From the NCBI RefSeq assembly GCF_918698085.1, contig NZ_CAKKLP010000006.1, positions 62,001-126,000 on the forward strand: DNA of 64,000 nt, written 5' to 3'. A program made the translations under genes and the position numbers. Source of the DNA: Chryseobacterium sp. Bi04 (GTDB taxonomy: Bacteria > Bacteroidota > Bacteroidia > Flavobacteriales > Weeksellaceae). The notes under the pieces are model-generated. The model made no database searches. It saw only the letters and a list, made by a program, of their open reading frames with translations, and had not been told where the DNA came from. Positions 1 through 7,091 of this stretch are shown piece by piece; the first letter of the stretch is position 1; the number at the start of each line of letters is the position of its first letter.

Positions 1-159
1 CATCCAAATCTAACAATTATTATATATTCAAAAAAAGCTGCGATATAACCTTTTTTAGTAAACAACGAGCTAGAGGTAATTGCCAGATAAAACAGACTGA
101 CACAGAAGGTCATATCTTTATAATTAACATTATGGAAGCTTAGCCGTCAAGTGCATTAT

Positions 160-196
160 AAAAAAACCGTCATTAAACTTAACAAGCAATGACGGT
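160..196 (-). terminator. Terminator of the papain-like lipoprotein gene
   Basis: A perfect 9-bp stem (ACCGTCATT at 166-174, AATGACGGT at 188-196) with a 13-base loop is followed, read on the minus strand, by a run of T. It lies just past the end of the protease gene. Confidence 0.75.
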
Positions 197-249
197 CATC
201 CATTTTAAATAATACCTGACCCGAATTCAGGCCATATTATTTATTCTTA

Positions 250-1128
250 TTATTGTACATATGCTATATAAGATTCATTAATAGCACCTTTAGTTGTTTT
301 TGCAAAAAAGGAATAGTCAATCCAAAAATAACCATTACTTCCCCAAGATGAACCCCAAGAATTCTGTACTTTAAAGGCTTGTTTAGCATCATCATATCCT
401 ATCACACAAATTGCATGTCCACCATACACTTTCCCAGAATGTGATTTCCAAACCCATCCTGTAGAAGACATATTATAGAAACTTTGATCCACAGTTATTC
501 CTATGATTATCGGAAGCTTCATGCTTAGTAATGTTTTTATATTAGTTAAATCAGTTTTGTTTACAGTAGCCCAAGTCGTGAATTTATGTGCACTTGCTGC
601 CTGTTTTTGTGTAGCATTAGGCTGTGTTGAACATTCCACATCTGTATAAGGCATTTCTGACCAACTGCATACCCCTTGATTTTTTATTAAGTCTAATCCA
701 TAGCTAACATAAGTTCCACCTGAACAATCACCTATTTTAATCTGATTATACACATATTCGGGACTTCTAGGTTCTGTAACACCTTTAAAGTTATATTCTA
801 AAGCACTTGCAGCTGCATAAGCTGTTGCCCAGGCAACACATGATCCCTCATTACCCTGATCACCAATTGCAGAACCCGCAATAGTAAAACTAGATGGTAA
901 AGCAGCTTGTACTGAAGTGGCACTTTTCCCAAGGTATTTCATTGCCAAAGCATTAACATCCACTTTCTGAAAAGACTCATATGTTTTTGAATCAACAAAT
1001 TTTGCACCTAATGCATACTGCTTAGAGGGATCCGGGATATCAGCTAAATTACTTTGTTCAGAAGAATTGGTACAGGAGGAAATAGAAAATATCCCTACTG
1101 CTGCAATAATAAGTTTTAAATTTTTCAT
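250..1128 (-). CDS. Papain-family (C1) cysteine protease lipoprotein
   Basis: The 292-aa product begins with a lipoprotein signal peptide whose lipobox ends at Cys19 (SISSC), so it is probably a membrane-anchored exported protease. The catalytic domain shows the C1 papain layout: the oxyanion/nucleophile block GDQGNEGSCVAWA with Cys97, the general-base block GGHAICVIGYDD with His238, and NSWGSSWG with Asn256. Residues 20-80 form a short linker or prodomain, much shorter than a classical papain propeptide. The gene stands alone, followed by its own terminator. Family and active site are clear; the substrate is unknown. Confidence 0.88.
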   Translation of the reverse strand: MKNLKLIIAAVGIFSISSCTNSSEQSNLADIPDPSKQYALGAKFVDSKTYESFQKVDVNALAMKYLGKSATSVQAALPSSFTIAGSAIGDQGNEGSCVAWATAYAAASALEYNFKGVTEPRSPEYVYNQIKIGDCSGGTYVSYGLDLIKNQGVCSWSEMPYTDVECSTQPNATQKQAASAHKFTTWATVNKTDLTNIKTLLSMKLPIIIGITVDQSFYNMSSTGWVWKSHSGKVYGGHAICVIGYDDAKQAFKVQNSWGSSWGSNGYFWIDYSFFAKTTKGAINESYIAYVQ

Positions 1129-1525
1129 AATACTATAAATATTTTTAGAGAATAAATATATATGCTATTTTCAAAGATTTATGATAAATTATTATTTATT
1201 TTTCAATTAAAATAATTTTTTAATAAATTATTTATAAACAAAAAGCAATTTATAAGTTGAAACATAAAAAATTGACTTTTTTTCTTTGAATCAATAAATA
1301 TTTAGAATTTTTATACGGCATCTTTATTAATTATTCAATTAACCGTTAATCCGTAACACTTTTACTTTTATCTTTTTTATAATCTGTTTGCATTTGGGTC
1401 AGCTATAAAAGCACTTGAGAATATTCCTTTTTGTACTCACTACAAACTTAACCATGTCCAGAAGTAACAAAAGTATGTTGCTGTAATTTCAAAGCTCATT
1501 TTTCTTTTTATCAGGAAGACTTGCT
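1129..1525. other. AT-rich intergenic region between divergent genes
   Basis: About 400 bases of very AT-rich sequence separate two divergently oriented lipoprotein genes. I see no ORF longer than about 10 codons, no tRNA and no clear promoter on the minus side. The only recognisable element is the plus-strand -7 box listed separately. Confidence 0.5.
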
Positions 1526-1533
1526 TATATTTG
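1526..1533 (+). promoter_or_regulatory. -7 box TATATTTG upstream of the unknown lipoprotein
   Basis: The octamer matches the Bacteroidota -7 consensus TAnnTTTG and lies 39 bases before the ATG. No TTG is found at the usual -33 distance, so support is partial. Confidence 0.4.
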
Positions 1534-1572
1534 AGAGCTGGCAAAATTTGAGAACACTATAACGCTTAGAAT

Positions 1573-2253
1573 ATGAAAATACAACTTAGCTATTTATTTA
1601 TTTTATTATATACCCTTGTAAGCTGTCAGGAAAAATCAACCATCAATGATCTGAAATTTTCTAACTATTCAGGTCATCCAAAAAAAATTACAGAGATCAT
1701 CACTTTTTCAAATCAAAATATTGATAAAAGCATTTCTTATTTTGACAAAGATGGCTTTCTGACAAAAATTGAATCTTTTAATTTAGCCAAAAGCGAATTC
1801 CCTGATAAAAGATTTCTAAGTGATATTACACAATATAAATCACAGGGTAAAGCTAAACGCTATTTCGAAACTATCAATCCTGAAAATAAGAAGATAGAAG
1901 GTAAGGGCTATTTTGAAAAAATTTCTGATTCTTTATATAAGAGAGTTTCAAATTTTAATGTTGACAGTACATCGCTTAACAAACTATTTTATTTTGACAA
2001 AAATAACCGCCTTATAAAAACAGAAGAAACCGGGAATTTTAATGGCAGACCTATTAATAACACCATTTCTTATACTTATATCAATTCAGTAAAAAATGAA
2101 ATGTTTTTTGAAGATTTAAATAATCATAAAAAGTTTAAGATTATTTATAAAAATGTAAAGCTCGACCCATACTCCAATTCTGTTTATGAAGAATTAGTTG
2201 ATGACCATGGAACGTTACAACAGAAAGTAGAAAGAGAATTTGAATATTATTAA
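1573..2253 (+). CDS. Uncharacterised lipoprotein
   Basis: The 226-aa protein has a signal peptide ending in a lipobox-like LVSC at about residue 18, so it is probably a lipoprotein. The rest is rich in Lys, Asn, Phe and Tyr and contains repeated phrases of the type YFDKDGFLTKIE and YFDKNNRLIKTEE. These resemble the short beta-hairpin repeats of some Bacteroidota surface lipoproteins. I do not recognise a named family. It is monocistronic, with a -7 box about 40 bases upstream. Confidence 0.65.
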   Translation: MKIQLSYLFILLYTLVSCQEKSTINDLKFSNYSGHPKKITEIITFSNQNIDKSISYFDKDGFLTKIESFNLAKSEFPDKRFLSDITQYKSQGKAKRYFETINPENKKIEGKGYFEKISDSLYKRVSNFNVDSTSLNKLFYFDKNNRLIKTEETGNFNGRPINNTISYTYINSVKNEMFFEDLNNHKKFKIIYKNVKLDPYSNSVYEELVDDHGTLQQKVEREFEYY

Positions 2254-2380
2254 GACAAAGGCCTCTACAATTTCTCATGACTATTGAGATACCAAGAAAA
2301 TACATGGAGTGATGTGATTTTAATTCCGGATTATATTTCAGGTATTTTATCATTGATCCTTTGCTATCCGTACCTCTACC

Positions 2381-2470
2381 CTAGCCCCGATAGAAACGGT
2401 TACCCCGCAACAAGCCAGGCTTTTTCAGCGAAGGCGTGAGGAGTATGAGTGGATAGCGGGATAAAGCTCC
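2381..2470 (+). ncRNA. Candidate conserved flavobacterial structured RNA
   Basis: This G+C-richer segment sits in AT-rich intergenic DNA. It opens with TAGCCCCGATAGAAACGG and closes with ATAGCGGGATAAAGCTCC. CCCCGC near 2403 can pair with GCGGG near 2456, and an inner CAGGC...GCGTGAGG region could form further pairing. From memory, many flavobacterial genomes carry an intergenic element with the same opening and closing blocks and a variable middle; Rfam lists such a motif as Flavo-1, but I cannot confirm that assignment. Strand is inferred from the remembered orientation. Confidence 0.45.
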
Positions 2471-2514
2471 ATATGGTCTAGATATATTGCATTGAACATA
2501 AATTTACATTTCAT

Positions 2515-2551
2515 AAAACAGCCTTAGAATTCATGATTCTAAGGCTGTTTT
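2515..2551 (-). terminator. Bidirectional terminator after the nuclease gene
   Basis: A perfect 16-bp stem (2515-2530 with 2536-2551) around a 5-base loop has A-rich and T-rich flanks on either side. It can therefore terminate the minus-strand nuclease gene and plus-strand transcripts from the left. Confidence 0.8.
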
Positions 2552-2558
2552 ATTACTA

Positions 2559-3083
2559 TCAGGCAGCTTCTTTTATTTTTATTTTAGTTTTGGAAGCTTC
2601 ATATTTTCTATTTTTAGATTCTTCCCGTTTCATTTTTCTATATTCCCAGGGAGCCACAGCACGGTTATCCTGCCAAAGACCAACTTTTTTACGCTGTGCA
2701 GTATCCTGCAGCTCTCCCAAAGCAGTATCTTTTGAATAGGAGAAATACCACCATCCGAAACCTGCCTTTATAAGCTCTTTTGAAAGGTATTTACCGTTAT
2801 CATAGTATACTTTTGCAATAGAACGTCCATACCGGTCGGTATTGGTTTCCACAAAATTAACAGTCTTACCAAACACCTGATCTGAGGTGAATTGTCTTGC
2901 ATTTTTACCAAACGGCTGTCCTTTCTCCGGACAGTCGACTTCAGCAAGCCGAAGTTTTTTTTGCAGGTTTCCTTTTAAAAGAATAGTAATGGTATCTCCA
3001 TCTGAAATTTTTATTACTTTTCCACTGTTTTGGGAGAAGCCAAGCAGTGGAAAAAAGAGGCATGCTAATATCAATCGTTTCAT
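2559..3083 (-). CDS. Secreted thermonuclease-like (SNase) nuclease
   Basis: The 174-aa protein has an N-terminal signal peptide (about residues 1-17, ending GFSQ) followed by an OB-fold staphylococcal-nuclease domain. Family motifs are visible: DGDTITI, the RLAEVDCPEKGQPFG block holding the equivalents of catalytic Arg35 and Glu43, and DRYGRSIAKVY holding the Arg87 equivalent. The conserved end, KKVGLWQDNRAVAPWEYR, is the usual GLW...P.PWeyR tail. It should be an exported Ca2+-dependent nuclease of DNA/RNA. The C-terminal 20 residues are Lys/Glu-rich and probably disordered. Confidence 0.9.
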   Translation of the reverse strand: MKRLILACLFFPLLGFSQNSGKVIKISDGDTITILLKGNLQKKLRLAEVDCPEKGQPFGKNARQFTSDQVFGKTVNFVETNTDRYGRSIAKVYYDNGKYLSKELIKAGFGWWYFSYSKDTALGELQDTAQRKKVGLWQDNRAVAPWEYRKMKREESKNRKYEASKTKIKIKEAA

Positions 3084-3090
3084 GGGTTAA

Positions 3091-3523
3091 AGATAGCAAT
3101 AAGAGCTCTGAAAACCTATAATTCATCGTATCTTCAAGAGTATTTTTATTTTTTTTCATTATCTAATCTTATCTTTTTTTACAATATGCAAAGAATCAGG
3201 AAGATTAAAAGCATTGATTAGAATAGTAAGGTATCTGTTTGGATATTTAGTCCTGAAATACGAACATTTCGGAATATTGATAGTCCTACTTTTTCTAGTA
3301 CAAGATTATATATTCTATAAAATTTCTTATTAACTGTATTGACATTTTTCTATTGATAAAAGTAGTTTAAGACGTACAGCAAAGAGAAAAAGATTAGAAA
3401 AGCAGATTTTTATCAGTCCATATAACTCAATGGTTATTAGCAATCTAAAATAAATAAAAAAGTACACCTGAAAATTAATAAAAATTTATCCTTCATTTTA
3501 TTTTTTTATTTGATAAAGTATTG
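3091..3523. other. AT-rich intergenic region without a visible gene
   Basis: This stretch lies between the nuclease start and the tRNA promoter. It has no ORF with plausible coding character on either strand and no strong hairpin or repeat that I could see. Confidence 0.45.
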
Positions 3524-3531
3524 TACCTTTG
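3524..3531 (+). promoter_or_regulatory. -7 box TACCTTTG of the first tRNA-Pro/Arg unit
   Basis: It matches TAnnTTTG and lies 44 bases upstream of the tRNA-Pro. The second unit has TATCTTTG in the matching position, which supports the call. Confidence 0.6.
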
Positions 3532-3575
3532 CAACCGCAAAAACGAAGTAAAATTCGTTAGAGATGACTATCAAT

Positions 3576-3650
3576 CGGGGCGTAGCGTAGTCCGGTCATC
3601 GCGCCTGGTTTGGGACCAGGAGGTCGCAGGTTCGAATCCTGCCGCCCCGA
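3576..3650 (+). tRNA. tRNA-Pro (anticodon TGG), copy 1
   Basis: The 75-base cloverleaf has acceptor arms CGGGGCG and CGCCCCG with discriminator A. The anticodon stem CCTGG/CCAGG encloses the loop TTTGGGA, and the T arm has the usual GTTCGAATC. CCA is not encoded. Confidence 0.96.
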
Positions 3651-3664
3651 CTTTTTAAATTCAA

Positions 3665-3738
3665 GGGTGCGTAGCTCAGCTGGATAGAGCATCTGCCTTC
3701 TAAGCAGACGGTCAAAGGTTCGAATCCTTTCGCGCTCA
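3665..3738 (+). tRNA. tRNA-Arg (anticodon TCT), copy 1
   Basis: The acceptor pair GGGTGCG/CGCGCTC includes two G-T pairs. The anticodon stem TCTGC/GCAGA holds the loop CTTCTAA, and the T loop is normal. It follows tRNA-Pro by 14 bases and is presumably co-transcribed. Confidence 0.95.
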
Positions 3739-3789
3739 CAATGAACTCACAGAAAATGGCGGGTTCTTTTATTTCACAAAAAAGCTTTG

Positions 3790-3797
3790 TATCTTTG
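3790..3797 (+). promoter_or_regulatory. -7 box TATCTTTG of the second tRNA-Pro/Arg unit
   Basis: This octamer matches TAnnTTTG, upstream of the duplicated tRNA-Pro. The sequence between the promoter and the tRNA has diverged from copy 1, so each copy probably keeps its own promoter. Confidence 0.6.
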
Positions 3798-3835
3798 CAA
3801 CTGCAATCACAAGGTAATTTATGATGACCATCAAT

Positions 3836-3910
3836 CGGGGCGTAGCGTAGTCCGGTCATCGCGCCTGGTTTGGGACCAGGAGGTCGCAGGTTCGAATCCT
3901 GCCGCCCCGA
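3836..3910 (+). tRNA. tRNA-Pro (anticodon TGG), copy 2
   Basis: Identical to the copy at 3576-3650. Confidence 0.96.
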
Positions 3911-3924
3911 CTTTTTAAACTCAA

Positions 3925-3998
3925 GGGTGCGTAGCTCAGCTGGATAGAGCATCTGCCTTCTAAGCAGACGGTCAAAGGTTCGAATCCTTTCGCGCTCA
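3925..3998 (+). tRNA. tRNA-Arg (anticodon TCT), copy 2
   Basis: Identical to the copy at 3665-3738. It is followed directly by a strong terminator hairpin. Confidence 0.95.
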
Positions 3999-4001
3999 CT
4001 T

Positions 4002-4045
4002 AATGACACCATTTGACCTAAATTGTCCTAATGGTGTCATTTTAC
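4002..4045 (+). terminator. Terminator of the tRNA-Pro/Arg array
   Basis: A perfect 12-bp stem (AATGACACCATT at 4002-4013, AATGGTGTCATT at 4030-4041) runs into a T-rich tail. The first copy has only a weak hairpin at this place. Confidence 0.8.
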
Positions 4046-4111
4046 TTATAAATACCACTCAATCAAAGGATTTTAAAGGGATCAGGTGCAAAAGTTCTTT
4101 ATCCAGCCATA

Positions 4112-4143
4112 GAAAAAGTCCTCACTTAAAACAGCAAGGACTT
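4112..4143 (-). terminator. Terminator downstream of prmA and the SH3b gene
   Basis: A 7-bp stem, AAGTCCT (4116-4122) with AGGACTT (4137-4143), has T runs on both outer sides. It sits just past the end of the minus-strand gene pair. Confidence 0.65.
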
Positions 4144-4174
4144 ATATTTTTTTAGACTGATATCAAAAAAAAGA

Positions 4175-5014
4175 TTATTTCAATCGATAGGAACTTCCAT
4201 TCCAAAGATAAGTTTTGGAAGAGCGTTTTTTCTTCTCCCGATCTTTATCATCTTTTTCCATTTCTTCCATTTTAAAAATAAAAGCATCAGGAATTCCTCC
4301 TTTATCATTAGGGAAAATATATTGCTCACTATGGTAAAAAACATCTGCATCTCCTACATTCATTAGCTGCGGAAGGGCAATTAGTTTTTTATCCTTAACA
4401 AGAACATATTGGTCATAGCTAGCAATACCACAGGCTTCACCAGAAACCAATGCCTTTAAAGTAAGCGCTACATTCTGCAGTTTATGACTGCTTTCAATAT
4501 TGAAGGTAGCATAGCTCAGCTCCTCTCCTTTTCCTGTATCAAAATAGACCTCATCTACAAGCATATTACCCTCCATCACTTTGATTCCGGCAATATTCTG
4601 TTTCTCTATAGCATTAACTTCTTTGCTTTTCTTGTCTATGGTTTTTGAAAGCCCGAAAAGGAAATCATATCCGTTTTTATTACGGTATCCTATACAAAGG
4701 TTACCTCCCCAAACATATCCTTCAGAAGTCATATCTCCCTTCTGATAAGAGATCTCGTACCAATTAGCACCTCTTTCCCCTAATCTTAATATGGCTTCTT
4801 CTTTTTTAAGGATTAATACCTGTTGATTAGCCTGCAATGAGTCTACAACCGGTGCCTGAACATTAGGTTCTTTTCTGATCCTTGTCCAATCCGTAAATAT
4901 CTTTTGGCTTTTATTCTCTTCAAAACCAAAAACCCCATCAGCATACGCTTCATTTTCCTGTGCTGAAAAAAACGGCAGTATCAGTAATAATAAAGCGGTC
5001 CATAAAGTTTTCAT
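4175..5014 (-). CDS. Exported protein with an SH3b-like domain
   Basis: The 279-aa product has a signal peptide (MKTLWTALLLLILPFFSAQ). Residues about 40-105 resemble a bacterial SH3 domain: WTRIRKEPNVQAPVVDSLQANQQVLIL, then WYEISYQKGDMTSEGYVWGGNL, ending in the typical GYVwg strand. The remainder is an unrecognised periplasmic domain, and the C-terminus is very rich in Lys, Asp and Glu before a final SYLWNG-like strand. It begins 16 bases after prmA, so the two are probably one transcript. SH3b domains often bind cell-wall peptides, but no partner can be named here. Confidence 0.7.
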   Translation of the reverse strand: MKTLWTALLLLILPFFSAQENEAYADGVFGFEENKSQKIFTDWTRIRKEPNVQAPVVDSLQANQQVLILKKEEAILRLGERGANWYEISYQKGDMTSEGYVWGGNLCIGYRNKNGYDFLFGLSKTIDKKSKEVNAIEKQNIAGIKVMEGNMLVDEVYFDTGKGEELSYATFNIESSHKLQNVALTLKALVSGEACGIASYDQYVLVKDKKLIALPQLMNVGDADVFYHSEQYIFPNDKGGIPDAFIFKMEEMEKDDKDREKKKRSSKTYLWNGSSYRLK

Positions 5015-5030
5015 ATCTGTATTTGTTTTT

Positions 5031-5858
5031 TTATTTTTCTAACAGCAAGCTTACCCACTCTTCGCGTTGTATTTGCTTTTTCAGCTCAAGACCGCTTTCT
5101 TTACATACTTCAAGAATATCATCTACATCAAAGAAGCAAAGCCCGGAAAGCAATAGTTTTCCGCCTTCATTCAACACAGAAACATAGGTTGGAATATCTG
5201 AAATCAGAATATTTCTGTTGATATTTGCTAAAATAACATCAAAATTTTCTTTTCCTAAGTTTTCGGCTGTTCCCAGTTCAATATCCAGTTCAACGTCATT
5301 TCTTGCAGCGTTTTCTTTTGAGTTTTCTACAGACCATTCGTCAATATCAATGGCTTTGGTATCTCCGGCCCCCTGTTGTTTTGCATAGATAGCCAATACA
5401 GAAGTCCCACATCCCATATCCAATACTTTCTTTCCACTAAGGTCAAGCTCCATCATCTGCTGGATCATCAGGTGTGTGGTAGGGTGATGCCCTGTTCCGA
5501 AAGACATTTTAGGCTGAATAATAATTTCATGCATTCCCGGTACAGACTCATGAAATTCTGCTCTGATTAATACTTTATCATCGATATTGATAGGAGAGAA
5601 ATTCTTTTCCCATTCTTCATTCCAGTTGATATTAGGCATTTCCTCAAAAGAGTACTCAATCTTTACATTTTCATTTTCAAAAATAGGAAGGGCCTTAAGC
5701 TGCTCTTCATGAAACAGATCTGTCTGAATATATCCTAAAATTCCGTGAATCTCTTCTGTAAAGCTGTCAAAACCTATCTCAATAAGCTCTGCCATTAATA
5801 TCTCATTCCAGGGTTGCAATGGAGAAATTTTGAAATTGAATTCTAAATAATTTTGCAT
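5031..5858 (-). CDS. prmA: Ribosomal protein L11 methyltransferase PrmA
   Basis: The 275-aa product methylates ribosomal protein L11 using S-adenosylmethionine in the cytoplasm. The C-terminal Rossmann methyltransferase domain shows the PrmA block MSFGTGHHPTTHLM, motif I VLDMGCGTSVLAIYAKQQGA, the acidic motif KAIDIDEWSVENSKENAARN, and the catalytic-site block DVILANINRNIL. The ATG at 5858 (MQNYLEFNFK) is preferred. A longer TTG start at 5876 would lie inside the likely -7 box at 5874-5881. The SH3b gene follows closely downstream. Confidence 0.93.
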   Translation of the reverse strand: MQNYLEFNFKISPLQPWNEILMAELIEIGFDSFTEEIHGILGYIQTDLFHEEQLKALPIFENENVKIEYSFEEMPNINWNEEWEKNFSPINIDDKVLIRAEFHESVPGMHEIIIQPKMSFGTGHHPTTHLMIQQMMELDLSGKKVLDMGCGTSVLAIYAKQQGAGDTKAIDIDEWSVENSKENAARNDVELDIELGTAENLGKENFDVILANINRNILISDIPTYVSVLNEGGKLLLSGLCFFDVDDILEVCKESGLELKKQIQREEWVSLLLEK

Positions 5859-5873
5859 GTGACTAATTTGCTG

Positions 5874-5881
5874 CAAAAATA
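5874..5881 (-). promoter_or_regulatory. -7 box TATTTTTG of prmA
   Basis: Read on the minus strand it matches TAnnTTTG, about 15 bases before the prmA ATG. No -33 TTG is evident. It argues against the longer TTG start. Confidence 0.5.
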
Positions 5882-6044
5882 CTAATGTTATTACTGTTAA
5901 AAAAATGGAAGCATGAAGTTTTAGTCTTACTCAAGAATTTATTCAGTTTTAAAAGGCCAACATCGCGTTTCCTTATAGTAAGATTTCTTCTATAATATGA
6001 TCAATAGTGAATATTTTTGATATACAAAGCGTAAAAAATTTATA

Positions 6045-6052
6045 TAAATTTG
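6045..6052 (+). promoter_or_regulatory. -7 box TAAATTTG of the AraC-family gene
   Basis: It matches TAnnTTTG, with a TTG at 6017-6019, 25 bases upstream, slightly beyond the usual spacing. It lies about 70 bases before the ATG. Confidence 0.45.
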
Positions 6053-6122
6053 TAAATTGCAGTAAGATCAGATTCCATTCGGAATATCTGAAAAACAATA
6101 GAAAACCTAAGCAATCCGTCAC

Positions 6123-7001
6123 ATGGTAGCCTACGAAAATTTACATGATACCCTTTCTTTTTACAGGATTGATTGCCGCCAGTCTTATTATATATCTTCA
6201 GGAAATCCTATTTTCAATTTTCCAAAAGCACCGTTCAGGATGGATTATTATGCCCTATGTATTTGTACGGCTGGAGAAATAAGTATTGAAATAGACAGTA
6301 AAAAATATAAAGTAACCACCCACAGTTTATTTATAGCCGCTCCTTCTACCATTGTAAGATTTCTGGAAACCAGTGAAGATTTTATGATGAAGCTCTTATT
6401 TTTTGATAAGAATTTTCTCATCAAAAACATATCTAACCCTTTCATTATTGAGAAAATGAATCTCTTCTCTAAGGGTTCCTACAGCATTATAAAAACAACA
6501 GAAAAAAATTCTCTGCAATTACAAAATCTGCTGGATTACCTTAAAAAGAAATCCAGAAAACAAGGCAAATTCACAGAAGAGATTATCAGGACAATTATTT
6601 TTAACTTACTGCTTGAAACTGCAGAAATCATAGAAAAAGAAATCAATACAGTTTCTCAGAAAGAGGACGGAAAAAAAGACCTTTTCCTGAAATTCAGTAA
6701 ACTGATCCGGGAAAATATCAGACAGCAGAGAACCGTTCAGTTTTATGCCGAGAAGCTTTGTATTTCTAATAAACACCTTATAGAGATTATTAAAAAAGCC
6801 AGTGGAAAAACCCCTCATGAAGTCATTGATGAGACTTTACTGAAAGAGGCTTATGTCATGCTGGGAAATCCCGATATCACGATCTCAGAAATAGCTTTTG
6901 AGCTTCAGTTTAATTCGGCATCAGCTTTCAGCCGTTTTTTTAAAAAACACACTTCTTTTTCTCCTTCAGAGTATCGGACAAAAGAAAATATCCAGTCATA
7001 A
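6123..7001 (+). CDS. AraC-family transcriptional regulator
   Basis: The 292-aa protein has an N-terminal sensing region (about residues 15-160) resembling an AraC cupin and a C-terminal double helix-turn-helix (about 190-288). The second HTH carries the family signature: ISEIAFELQFNSASAFSRFFKKHTSFSPSEYR. It is a DNA-binding activator or repressor of unknown ligand. The oleate hydratase gene starts 90 bases downstream on the same strand, so local control in response to a fatty acid is a reasonable guess. That link is inference from position only. Confidence 0.85.
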   Translation: MVAYENLHDTLSFYRIDCRQSYYISSGNPIFNFPKAPFRMDYYALCICTAGEISIEIDSKKYKVTTHSLFIAAPSTIVRFLETSEDFMMKLLFFDKNFLIKNISNPFIIEKMNLFSKGSYSIIKTTEKNSLQLQNLLDYLKKKSRKQGKFTEEIIRTIIFNLLLETAEIIEKEINTVSQKEDGKKDLFLKFSKLIRENIRQQRTVQFYAEKLCISNKHLIEIIKKASGKTPHEVIDETLLKEAYVMLGNPDITISEIAFELQFNSASAFSRFFKKHTSFSPSEYRTKENIQS

Positions 7002-7091
7002 GAATTTGGGGATGACAATTCCGACATTGGGGATATGTGCTGCTTTTTGAATAGAAGTACCTTTAACATGTTAATTAAAAACAAACAAAAA

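Larger units (their letters stand above)
3563..3739 (+). repeat. Tandem repeat copy 1 (tRNA-Pro + tRNA-Arg)
   Basis: This 177-bp segment recurs at 3823-3999, exactly 260 bp downstream. I see two differences, one in the tRNA-Pro leader and one in the spacer between the tRNAs. Confidence 0.9.
3823..3999 (+). repeat. Tandem repeat copy 2 (tRNA-Pro + tRNA-Arg)
   Basis: Second copy of the 177-bp segment at 3563-3739; it contains intact copies of both tRNAs. Confidence 0.9.

Noticed and set aside
3596..4012. Minus-strand 138-aa ORF across the tRNA array, translating as RIRTFDRLLRRQMLYPAELR-type sequence
   Set aside because: It is the antisense translation of the two tRNA-Pro/Arg copies, a well-known false annotation; the internal repeats mirror the tRNA repeat.
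5031..5876. Longer prmA reading from a TTG at 5876
   Set aside because: The TTG lies inside a TAnnTTTG box, and the family start fits the ATG at 5858.
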